From positions 124,001 through 188,000 of the forward strand of contig VEPM01000006.1 in assembly GCA_012026795.1 (NCBI GenBank): a stretch of 64,000 nucleotides of DNA, written 5' to 3'. Below the pieces are notes generated by a model that was not told the DNA's origin, did not search any database, and worked only from the letters and a program-made list of their open reading frames with translations. A program made the position numbers and the translations under genes. The stretch is from Candidatus Methanoperedens sp. (GTDB taxonomy: Archaea; Halobacteriota; Methanosarcinia; Methanosarcinales; Methanoperedenaceae). This document shows, piece after piece, positions 27,901 through 34,349 of the stretch. Each line of letters starts with the position of its first letter. Position 1 is the first letter of the stretch.

Positions 27901-28170
27901 ATTTTTTTCCAAATGATCGTTTAAAAGGCGATAAACTTCATCTTTAGCATTTGAATGAGCTATTGTTTCTGGAGAGTGACAATGGTTTTTTAGAGCAAAA
28001 TGATGCTTTCTTATTTCTCCTTTTTTTGCTATAACTTCTTTTTGTTCATTATTTTCTTCATAGCAAAGTCTGCAAATGAATGGTTCCAGTTCTATTTTTT
28101 CTTCTTTTGTGAAATCATTGACATTTCTCAATATTAGATTTTTATCATAAGCCCATTCTAATTGAACCAT
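25000..28170 (-). CDS. Hel308-type DNA helicase fused to a CoiA-like PD-(D/E)XK nuclease domain
   Basis: 1056 residues, about 320 more than normal Hel308. The N-terminal part carries C33-x2-C36, HHFAL at 56-60, His72 and Lys76 in a helix, then GRRPDISLLNKEGKVIRAIEIVV (residues 133-155, key residues Asp137, Glu152), a CoiA-like PD-(D/E)XK nuclease core. A zinc-ribbon-like set follows (Cys259, Cys269, Cys281, Cys284), then a Lys-rich linker. From about residue 327 it is a complete Hel308: Walker A IPTASGKT (371-378), DEVH (478-481), QMAGRAGRP, and a C-terminal helix-hairpin-helix (RGIGRVRARKLFDAG). No internal Met could start a separate Hel308. Hel308 unwinds stalled forks and displaces DNA strands. 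It lies 39 bases downstream of a membrane gene and SatD. Confidence 0.9.
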   Translation of the reverse strand: MVQLEWAYDKNLILRNVNDFTKEEKIELEPFICRLCYEENNEQKEVIAKKGEIRKHHFALKNHCHSPETIAHSNAKDEVYRLLNDHLEKNESFYIGVNIDSHSNSQEKEPRIQRINFLKNINNIKREKGLENGRRPDISLLNKEGKVIRAIEIVVSNPPDDFKIKDLTEAGIELIILKIEPPDWIESKLHLENEIKFIIKKNEIYNPFIPICIEQNGDGQFCIDDEEKRLLCFLRKEIKDKILDFEKCPIYLKHDYPRCSHILPSGKKCNRLLLKSEQENCGHCAQMKKGKIIKEKQIEKPIITDSGFTPANKINKPAPVENEKRIKITDLNLPAQIKQFYMDSGIQSLYPPQSAAIDAGLLEGKNIVAAIPTASGKTLLAEFVMLQSVLNETKKGKALYIVPLRALASEKYERFRSFESIKKSDGRGVSTGIATGDFDSNDEWLGNFDIIVATSEKVDSLLRNRSHWISEITVVIADEVHLIDSPDRGPTLEIVLAKLMKQKPQIIALSATIGNAREVAKWLSAGLVLSEWRPIVLKEGVFFGNAINFGDRSQREVREFHRDSAISLAADTIKEGGQCLVFESSRKNTEGMAGRVGISISELLDNDTREKLKVLAAEVHETSEVDTAKKLAMCVANGSAFHHAGLISEQRKLVEAGFRNGIIKVIAATPTLAAGLNLPARRVIIKGYRRYDMNFGQVPIPVLEYKQMAGRAGRPRLDPYGESVLVAKTYDELGELMKQYVLAGAENIWSKLGSENALRTHILSLIVTGFAKDMVELLEFMRATFYSTQQEPWSLKVVIDNIIRFLVEKKMIVQKDGLFATRLGEMVSRLYIDPLSASLMIEGMEKIDEKGIQFTEMTLLHLIASTPDMRQLYLRSNDYNWLSDFIMNHHTEFVHIPPQFKVDYEWFLSQVKTACVMLDWINEIKEEDIVKKFGIGEGDIRALSETTLWLVHSMAELGTFLKHSSAGKARELERRVEYGASLQLLDLIQIRGIGRVRARKLFDAGIRDMEMLRVQEPGKVAKIIGTKVAIKVLKQIGSTPPPEEKLEEQRKLHDFG

Positions 28171-28209
28171 TTTTTTACAATATGGGTTTGGATTAAAAAT
28201 AGCTTGTTA

Positions 28210-28578
28210 TTAATTCCCTATTAAGATTTTCAGTATCAATCCGATCATTATTGAATAGGTCACGTTAATCATGGTTCCCGCAAGAAAAAATAAAGTGTTT
28301 TTACTCATATCTTCCCGCCTGACAATGGCTTTAGCGGCAAATACCAGAGCAAGGGCAGTATAAGCCTCAAGGATCATAAAAGTGAGGATAAGCAGGTTTT
28401 CGCATTTTCCAATAACAAATCCTGTGTCGCGAATTTCCTTACTTATCTTGTTGGTGACAGGCTCAGATGAAATTTTCGATATTATATAATTCACCAAAAT
28501 TCCGCTTGTACCCAGTAATATGATATAGCTGCCCAACAGGATAAATCCATCTATATAGTTCAATTCCCTGAAAATCAT
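28210..28578 (-). CDS. Small membrane protein resembling the DUF3307 C-terminal region
   Basis: A 122-residue protein with three or four hydrophobic helices (about 9-32, 52-78, 90-120). The stretch GKCENLLILTFMILEAYTAL followed by FAAKAIVRREDM and a helix FFLAGTMINVTYS resembles the last membrane part of DUF3307 proteins, which are the usual genomic partners of SatD. It begins 2 bases after the SatD stop, so the two are surely cotranscribed, and its stop is 39 bases before the nuclease-helicase gene. Its biochemical role is unknown. Confidence 0.7.
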   Translation of the reverse strand: MIFRELNYIDGFILLGSYIILLGTSGILVNYIISKISSEPVTNKISKEIRDTGFVIGKCENLLILTFMILEAYTALALVFAAKAIVRREDMSKNTLFFLAGTMINVTYSIMIGLILKILIGN

Positions 28579-28580
28579 AT

Positions 28581-29228
28581 TTATCTTCCGATAGTTCTAT
28601 CCATACTTTCAAGCACTTTATTTAATTCTTCTTCTATATACCGTATCTCTTTCCACATAGAACGTGTGAGGGCTTTCGATACCGCCTGCTGTGTTATCCC
28701 AAGCTCTTTTGCCACCTCGTATTGATTATTTGTTTCCTTATATTTTCTTACTATCAAGTGCTGATTTGCTGACCAGTTTTTCTTTAATAAAATAATTGAA
28801 TTGATCTGTCCACTTATCAGGTTATCTGTTATATCATTGCCAGTTGACATTGCGAAGGTAAGCTTTGATTCTTTCAGGTTTTTAATAAGATCTGATACTT
28901 TATGAAAAGCAGGTCCATCCATTCTTGACGCATCATGTGTCTCTATAGCAGTATCTATAGAATCAAATGCAAACGCAAACCTCATCGAATACGGATATAG
29001 TTGCTCCAATATCGAAGTGATTATTTTATAAATTTTCGATATATTTAGCAGGACTCCTTCTATTTCGTCTATGCCTTTTAATATCTTAAATTCAGCATAG
29101 AGGCTGGCTGAGTAGTCCATGTTTATACTGTCACATATTTTCTCCAGCCGTTCCTGGAATAACTCCTTATTTTTTATACGGCGGGAAGAGACCACATCGC
29201 CTGATATAACATAAAGTTTCTTAGGCAT
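28581..29228 (-). CDS. SatD-family protein with C-terminal HTH
   Basis: A 215-residue protein beginning MPKKLYVISGDVVSSRRI, the signature start of the SatD family (PF16264). A middle alpha/beta domain holds MRFAFAFDSIDTAIETHDAS and MDGPAFHKV. The C-terminus has a helix-turn-helix NQYEVAKELGITQQAVSKAL (about residues 168-187). The ATG at 29228 is 28 bases from the centre of a TATA box (TTTTTATATATAAAA), which suggests a leaderless message; the longer open frame upstream would cover the dyad at 29300. SatD members are probable regulators or nucleotide sensors of uncertain function. First gene of an apparent operon with the membrane protein and nuclease-helicase. Confidence 0.85.
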   Translation of the reverse strand: MPKKLYVISGDVVSSRRIKNKELFQERLEKICDSINMDYSASLYAEFKILKGIDEIEGVLLNISKIYKIITSILEQLYPYSMRFAFAFDSIDTAIETHDASRMDGPAFHKVSDLIKNLKESKLTFAMSTGNDITDNLISGQINSIILLKKNWSANQHLIVRKYKETNNQYEVAKELGITQQAVSKALTRSMWKEIRYIEEELNKVLESMDRTIGR

Positions 29229-29247
29229 AAGTAAAATACTATATGTT

Positions 29248-29263
29248 TTTTTTATATATAAAA
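29248..29263 (-). promoter_or_regulatory. TATA box of the SatD operon
   Basis: On the minus strand the sequence reads TTTTTATATATAAAA, a strong archaeal TATA box. The expected start of transcription is near 29229, at the SatD ATG. Confidence 0.6.
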
Positions 29264-29274
29264 ACAATTGATTT

Positions 29275-29325
29275 GGTTGTATTAATAAATAACAACCATA
29301 ATAGTTGTTATTTACAAATACAACC
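29275..29325. promoter_or_regulatory. 51-bp nested dyad between SatD and pheS
   Basis: Outer arms GGTTGTAT (29275-29282) and ATACAACC (29318-29325), and inner arms TAAATAACAAC (29286-29296) and GTTGTTATTTA (29304-29314), share one centre at 29300. By hand count 22 of 25 base pairs match. It contains four GTTGT half sites in alternating orientation. It lies just upstream of the SatD TATA box and midway to pheS. Probably an operator, possibly bound by SatD itself. Confidence 0.7.
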
Positions 29326-29379
29326 CAAAAACCTATCAAAAATGATTAAATATCCTGCTGTCCATTCTGATGCCATATC

Positions 29380-30846
29380 ATGACCCTCACAATCAATCTC
29401 ACAAATAATGAAAAGCGTGTTTTACTGTCACTATCCAAAAAAGACAGATTTTCACCTGAAGACCTTGCTGCCGCCTCGGGATTAAGCATTGAAGCTTCCA
29501 TGCAATCAGCATTCATGCTTGCTGAAAAAAGTCTTTGCGAGATAAAAGAAACGGTCACGACAACATACAACCTTACAAAAGAAGGGGAACAGTATGCACA
29601 AATTTCACTTCCTGAGCGCCAGGTCATGAATTCACTAAAGGAGCCGCTTTCGCTTTCCGAATTAAAAAAGAAATTCCCGCCGCAGATGGTCGGGATCGCC
29701 CTTGGCTGGCTACGGAAGAAAAACTGGGTAAAAATTGAAGGCGACAGGATCATTCCTGTAGCGAAAGCCGAAGTGGGCGAAGATGAAAATATCCTCACAA
29801 AGCTAAAAAAAGGCCCGCTTTCAGACATCGGGGAGGCGGTGAAGGACCTGATCAAACGTAATCTTGTTGAAAAAACAGAGAAAAAAAGCAGGATCATAAT
29901 AATCACTCCAGCCGGAAAAGCTCTTGTAGCAAAAGGTCTGGCCATCGAAGAGGAAATTGTACAGCTTACACCCACAATAATCGCAGGCGGTTCATGGAAG
30001 AATGCCAGAATCCGTCCTTATGATATTCATACCCCGATAAAACCGATATACGGCGCAAAAATCCATCCATACCAGCGCCTTATAAACGAGATGCGCCAGA
30101 TTTTCCTTGAGATGGGATTTACAGAAATAAAAGGGGACATTGTCCAGAGCTCATTCTGGAATTTCGATGCACTCTTCCAGCCCCAAGAGCATCCTGCGCG
30201 GGAGATGCAGGATACATTCCATCTTGCTACCGAATGCGACCTTCCCGAAGAATATATTGAACCAGTTAAGGAAATGCATGAAAAAGGCGGCAGCATATCA
30301 CGCGGATGGGGGGGCAAATGGAGCGAAGATGTTGCAAGAAAACAGGTGCTTCGCACTCACACAACAGCAGTCACTATAAAATATCTTGCAGACCATCCTG
30401 ACTCTGCTGTAAAAGCTTTCTGTATAGACAGGGCATACAGGCGGGAGGCCATTGACCCTACGCATACGCCTGAATTTGAGCAGCTTGAGGGTGTTGTCAT
30501 GGATAAAGGAGTGAGCTTCAAGAACCTCCTTGGCTGCCTGACAGAGTTCTATCACAGGATGGGCTTTGACGAAGTCCGTTTCAGGCCCGGATATTTCCCA
30601 TACACAGAACCAAGCGTTGAGCCTGAAGTATATATCGAAAGCAGGGGAAAGTGGGTGGAACTCGGAGGCGCAGGAGTATTCAGGAAAGAGGTCACGCTGC
30701 CGCTTGGTATCAAACAACCCGTGCTTGCATGGGGCCTTGGTGTGAGTCGCGTTGCGATGCTGCGCCTGGGATTGAAGGATCTAAGGGAGTTGTACCAGAG
30801 CGATATCGACTGGCTGCGGAAGAGTACGGTTACTTCATACTCTTAA
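29380..30846 (+). CDS. pheS: Phenylalanyl-tRNA synthetase alpha chain
   Basis: A 488-residue archaeal/eukaryotic-type PheS. The N-terminal winged-helix repeats (about 1-170) begin [19 protein letters not shown]. The class II core follows: motif 1 region [19 protein letters not shown], motif 2 [22 protein letters not shown] near residue 350, and motif 3 [19 protein letters not shown] near 455. It charges tRNA-Phe as an alpha2-beta2 complex; pheT is not in the window. It is divergent from the SatD operon and likely shares the 151-base control region. Confidence 0.96.
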   Translation: MTLTINLTNNEKRVLLSLSKKDRFSPEDLAAASGLSIEASMQSAFMLAEKSLCEIKETVTTTYNLTKEGEQYAQISLPERQVMNSLKEPLSLSELKKKFPPQMVGIALGWLRKKNWVKIEGDRIIPVAKAEVGEDENILTKLKKGPLSDIGEAVKDLIKRNLVEKTEKKSRIIIITPAGKALVAKGLAIEEEIVQLTPTIIAGGSWKNARIRPYDIHTPIKPIYGAKIHPYQRLINEMRQIFLEMGFTEIKGDIVQSSFWNFDALFQPQEHPAREMQDTFHLATECDLPEEYIEPVKEMHEKGGSISRGWGGKWSEDVARKQVLRTHTTAVTIKYLADHPDSAVKAFCIDRAYRREAIDPTHTPEFEQLEGVVMDKGVSFKNLLGCLTEFYHRMGFDEVRFRPGYFPYTEPSVEPEVYIESRGKWVELGGAGVFRKEVTLPLGIKQPVLAWGLGVSRVAMLRLGLKDLRELYQSDIDWLRKSTVTSYS

Positions 30847-30851
30847 TAAAG

Positions 30852-30879
30852 GATAAACATATAAATTGAATTGTTTATC
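30852..30879. promoter_or_regulatory. Inverted repeat around the TATA box of the hydrolase gene
   Basis: Arms GATAAACA (30852-30859) and TGTTTATC (30872-30879) flank TATAAATTGAAT, which contains the TATA box. The layout suits a repressor that blocks TBP. The gene starts at 30901. Confidence 0.5.
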
Positions 30880-30900
30880 TTATACATTGGAGTGATGAGA

Positions 30901-31560
30901 ATGGAAGAAATCACATTTATTACAGAAGACGGAGTGAAAATTTCAGGCAACTATTTCAAACCAGAAAAAGAACATGCGCCGGTTTTCCTATTATTGCATA
31001 TGATGCCTTCCACTAAAGAAAGCTGGAACGGATTTGCAACCCGTCTTCAGGAAAAAGGTTTTGCTGCCCTTGCGATCGATCTGCGCGGGCATGGCAGGAG
31101 TACAGATAAGAATGGAATGAAATTAGACTATAAGGAATTCAAAGATGAGGAACACAGGGAATCCATGAAGGACATTGCTGCTGCTAAGGAATTCCTGAAA
31201 GGCAAGGGTGTGGACATATCCAGGATGGCAATCGCGGGAGCAAGCATTGGCGCAAACCTTGCCCTGTGGCAGGCATCCATCGATAAAGATGTTTTGCTCC
31301 TTATCCTGTTATCACCCGGCCTCAATTACAGGGGAATACAGGCAGCCCAACTTGCTCCCCACTATTCCGGCCCGGTCTATATCCTGGCCAGTGCTGGAGA
31401 TACAAAGGCAATACAAGGCAGCAGGGAATTATCTGAGATTTTTCCGGGAGATAAAGAATTAAAGGTCATACAGGGAAATTCACATGGCACTAATATGTTC
31501 ATTTCGGAACCGGACCTGATCGATAAATTATTGGAATGGACAACAAATAAAATAAATTAA
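30901..31560 (+). CDS. Alpha/beta hydrolase (dienelactone-hydrolase-like)
   Basis: A 219-residue serine hydrolase: LLLHMMPSTKESW as the oxyanion strand, AIDLRGHGRSTD, nucleophile elbow MAIAGASIGANLAL with Ser near residue 115, an acidic residue in LASAGDTKAI, and a C-terminal His in QGNSHGTNMF. The substrate, an ester or lactone, cannot be told. I chose the ATG at 30901 because TTGGAGTGA lies 6 bases before it; the ATG at 30895 would be too close. An inverted repeat encloses its TATA box, so it is probably regulated. No signal peptide. Confidence 0.85.
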   Translation: MEEITFITEDGVKISGNYFKPEKEHAPVFLLLHMMPSTKESWNGFATRLQEKGFAALAIDLRGHGRSTDKNGMKLDYKEFKDEEHRESMKDIAAAKEFLKGKGVDISRMAIAGASIGANLALWQASIDKDVLLLILLSPGLNYRGIQAAQLAPHYSGPVYILASAGDTKAIQGSRELSEIFPGDKELKVIQGNSHGTNMFISEPDLIDKLLEWTTNKIN

Positions 31561-31727
31561 AATTTATCTTCTTTAACTCCGGATGGTTTATTGGAATGAC
31601 AAACTGTTCGTATCTCCAGTCAGCTTTAAGACCTGCTCCGAAGCACATCCAGCTAACTTTACGGGTTAGATGATATAGTTTAATGCTGAATAAGGGATAT
31701 GAGTATGACTTAAAAGGGAGGATAATT

Positions 31728-31943
31728 ATGAATGAAAAATTACAGCAATCAGAATATTTGTCTGATTTAATCAATAAAATAGTTGCTTGTGAAACATTTA
31801 GCGGAAAAACAATAACCGGCATATTGACTGAATATAGCAGGTACGAACTTATCCTGGTAGAAACGAAGGATATAAAATCAAAAAAGCCGAAGAAAATAGT
31901 TGTCTTTAAGCATGGTGTTGTCAGTATCCGGGAGATAGAGTGA
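31728..31943 (+). CDS. Hfq/Lsm-like RNA-binding protein
   Basis: A 71-residue protein, MNEKLQQSEYLSDLINKIVA at the start. The segment ETFSGKTITGILTEYSRYEL matches the Sm1 motif of Hfq (strands 1-3 with the GxxxxGxL/I..D/Y turn). IVVFKHGVVSIREIE matches the Hfq Sm2 motif, which in bacteria reads YKHAISTI. The length equals that of known archaeal Hfq (about 71 residues). It likely forms a hexameric ring binding small RNA or mRNA tails. GGGAGGA stands before the ATG at 31728. It has no operon partner. The call is from motif likeness only. Confidence 0.65.
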   Translation: MNEKLQQSEYLSDLINKIVACETFSGKTITGILTEYSRYELILVETKDIKSKKPKKIVVFKHGVVSIREIE

Positions 31944-31996
31944 GCTGCTTTATAGATCACTTAGTCATGGCAGTCAAAAAGAATGGTAAACAGTCA

Positions 31997-32389
31997 CTAT
32001 GAGGCAAAAAGTACCTTCAGATTGTTTACTACTCCTTTGATATGAAATACAAATGCAATTAGTAGAACGATGATCCCGGAAGTATTTGGTATATCCAGCT
32101 TGTTCTCAATTTTTATTGATATTATTAGTAAGTGTGTCTTTAAACCAATATATAATAATACCCAAAAAATCAATTCAATCAGGACTGAGATCATTAGTCC
32201 GGGAACGATTTCAAAATTCTGGATTAAGTAATAGGCTATTGGGTTTTTTTCACGGGTTCCTCTTATGAAAGTGAGTTCAAAAGCTGTGGTTATGACATCA
32301 AGCGTTAGGGTGAATGCAAACCAATAGGAAAGATACTTGATTGTTTTCCTCGAATTAAATAACTCAATTATTTTTCCTTTCAGGTACAT
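31997..32389 (-). CDS. Membrane protein, DUF5658-like
   Basis: A 130-residue protein with three or four hydrophobic helices (about 20-38, 58-78, 80-98, 104-122). The motif LDVITTAFELTFIRGTREKNP fits the pattern D-x-x-T-T ... G-x-x-E-x-N-P of small DUF5658-type membrane proteins found widely in archaea and bacteria. Function unknown. It stands alone and converges with the Hfq-like gene. Confidence 0.6.
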   Translation of the reverse strand: MYLKGKIIELFNSRKTIKYLSYWFAFTLTLDVITTAFELTFIRGTREKNPIAYYLIQNFEIVPGLMISVLIELIFWVLLYIGLKTHLLIISIKIENKLDIPNTSGIIVLLIAFVFHIKGVVNNLKVLFAS

Positions 32390-32678
32390 GTTCTACCTGC
32401 TTGTATTAGTATAGACACCTTATCTGTGGCCAGAAAAATCCTTCGTATCTCTATTTCCACATTCCCACGTCCTGGTCTTTAGAAAATCTATTTAAAATAA
32501 ACAAAGACATTATATAAATTATATATACTTTAATTTAAAGATTTTGGTCGTGTTGCTATGTTGAATAATTCCAATCCTGCTCCGATAAATAAAAACACGA
32601 GAAACATTTTCACAGTTCAAATTTATAAGATACTATAACTATAAGAACATGAATTTCCATTCCTGAAATACCAAAAAT

Positions 32679-33224
32679 ATGGATTGGATTTCACATTTGC
32701 TATTTAGTTTTTCACTTAGTACGATTCTATTGAAAGATATTACCAGGAAAAAGATGTCAATTTTAGTGGTTGCCACTTTATTTCCTGACCTTGATACACT
32801 CTGGCATCATCGCAGCGGATTACATTCGCCACTGATCTTGCTCATGCTGGCATTGGTGTTTGCAATTCAATATCGGACTTATCTCACTACTTTACTAATA
32901 GGTTTCTGGTCACACTCTGCTCTGGATATTTTCCTGTTCAATAACTCAAATCATACATTCCAAAAACTGGCAAGTAATGTCGTATCGAATCAGACCACGG
33001 CTCTAAATATCGAGACTAATGTAATGAGATATACAGCAGCCGATGGAATCATGCTATTCTATCCATTCAACAATGAGAGTTTCTCTATAACCCTGGATGA
33101 AAAGAGCTATCCAATTGTAGCAGGTTTTATCGTAGTAATATCTATACTTGCATTTATATGGTTTTATTTTAAGAGGAAATCCTCTATATATAACAACAAA
33201 GGTAATCTCTCTCATTTACGATAA
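32679..33224 (+). CDS. YdjM/DUF457-family membrane-bound metal-dependent hydrolase
   Basis: A 181-residue membrane protein with metal-binding residues typical of the YdjM family: SHLLFSF near residue 5 (His6), LFPDLDTLWHHRSGLHSPLI at 33-53, and SHSALDIFLF near 75. Four or five hydrophobic segments are visible, the last at 143-163. A potential ligand cluster of His and Asp at the membrane face suggests a hydrolase, perhaps of phospholipid or of a membrane substrate. The region from residue 85 to 135 is a loop rich in Asn and Thr, probably outside the cell. Confidence 0.7.
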   Translation: MDWISHLLFSFSLSTILLKDITRKKMSILVVATLFPDLDTLWHHRSGLHSPLILLMLALVFAIQYRTYLTTLLIGFWSHSALDIFLFNNSNHTFQKLASNVVSNQTTALNIETNVMRYTAADGIMLFYPFNNESFSITLDEKSYPIVAGFIVVISILAFIWFYFKRKSSIYNNKGNLSHLR

Positions 33225-33248
33225 CAGGAAAATTTTAACAGAGGTTAA

Positions 33249-34097
33249 ATGCCGGTACTTAGCATAATTGCATGCGATATGCTTGAAGATGAGCTCGCAT
33301 ACGTACTTTCGGAGGATAGCGAGCTTACTCAGTTGATACTGGTAGACAACGATAAACATTTTGGGCTTCAAAGGAAATTAAAATCCCGGGGATGCCTTCC
33401 CGCGCTTATCGCACTTGATAGGGTTCCGGAAATACTGAAAGGCGAACAAAACCAGCTCCTTCAGACAATCATAAAACCCTTCTGTAGCTTTCGCTTCATT
33501 GAAAGAATCCGCCGCAAACTGGAAAACAGGAATAAAACGAAAGTGACAGTAGTTACCAATATGCTTAAGATGGGATTGCATATGGATATTGAATTATTAA
33601 AAGCGGAAGTGTACAGGAATATCAGGGAAATGTCCTGTTTTTCAGACAGGATTCTTATTTTTTATGGCACATGCGGACATTCGCTTATAAACATTGAAAA
33701 AGATTTTGAAAATCTCGGATGCCAGCTTTATTTTCTGAAAGATAACAAAGGGGAGATCGTAGAAGACTGCATCAGCGCTGCGCTTGGTGGAAATGATGCC
33801 TATGCGAGGGCAATGGTTAACAGTGAGGGTGAAGGTACGTTTTACCTTACCCCGATGTGGGCTTCAGGACAGATGGAGATTCCGAAGGAAATGATCTCAG
33901 AGGTTTCCGGGCTTGGTAAAATGTATATGAAGAGATACAGGAGAGCTGCGAAAATCAATACCGGACTTCCGTATGAGCCGGAATTTGACGAAAATATCAG
34001 GGATTTCGCGCGGTCTTTTAATTTGAAGATTATAGAAGTTCAGGGCAGTATAAAGATAGCTGAGCAAAGTTATCAGAACGCTAAGAAGTTTCCCTGA
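33249..34097 (+). CDS. DUF1638 family protein
   Basis: A 282-residue soluble protein starting MPVLSIIACDMLEDELAYVL, the DUF1638 signature, with a central FYGTCGHSL containing a conserved Cys near residue 140 and a later PMWASGQMEIPKEM. DUF1638 is found mainly in methanogens and anaerobic bacteria, often near corrinoid methyltransferases, and its function is not established. Upstream the YdjM-like gene ends 24 bases earlier, so both may be on one transcript. The C-terminal EVQGSIKIAEQ is also standard. Confidence 0.8.
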   Translation: MPVLSIIACDMLEDELAYVLSEDSELTQLILVDNDKHFGLQRKLKSRGCLPALIALDRVPEILKGEQNQLLQTIIKPFCSFRFIERIRRKLENRNKTKVTVVTNMLKMGLHMDIELLKAEVYRNIREMSCFSDRILIFYGTCGHSLINIEKDFENLGCQLYFLKDNKGEIVEDCISAALGGNDAYARAMVNSEGEGTFYLTPMWASGQMEIPKEMISEVSGLGKMYMKRYRRAAKINTGLPYEPEFDENIRDFARSFNLKIIEVQGSIKIAEQSYQNAKKFP

Positions 34098-34202
34098 CAG
34101 GGAGTATATTCATTTCCGAAAGCCTGACAATATTTAACGCTGAGTGACTGTAACCGAAACGAATAATACTAATCCCAATATCATATATCCCAGATACATA
34201 TT

Positions 34203-34349
34203 ATGCCAAATGAAAAATGTAATTTCTTCTCAGGTGAAAAATGCACGGCCTGTGACCTTGAGCCATGCGATTTCACAGAGGATAATTTTGAGAAATGCCT
34301 CCGCTACAAGCTTCATTTCTTAAGACCCCAGCTTATGCAGTTGCGTTAA
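34203..34349 (+). CDS. 48-residue cysteine-rich small protein
   Basis: Reads MPNEKCNFFSGEKCTACDLE, then PCDFTEDNFEKCLRYK and a basic tail ending LMQLR. Cysteines at residues 6, 14, 17, 22 and 32 give a CxxC plus two further ligands, fit for one zinc or an Fe-S cluster. A TATA-like segment ATATCATATATCCC lies about 25 bases upstream, so the message may be leaderless. Its 3' end overlaps the fprA stop codon by 4 bases on the opposite strand. Unknown function; a link to oxygen defence is only suggested by position. Confidence 0.55.
   Translation: MPNEKCNFFSGEKCTACDLEPCDFTEDNFEKCLRYKLHFLRPQLMQLR

Noticed and set aside
29346-29975. 209-codon open frame antisense to pheS
   Set aside because: It lies wholly within the well-supported pheS gene, has Ser/Phe/Arg-rich composition typical of reverse frames, and no known domain.
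32559-32639. 26-codon ORF beginning MLNNSNPAPINK in the gap before the YdjM-like gene
   Set aside because: No ribosome binding site, AT-rich surroundings and no recognisable motif; chance frame is more likely.
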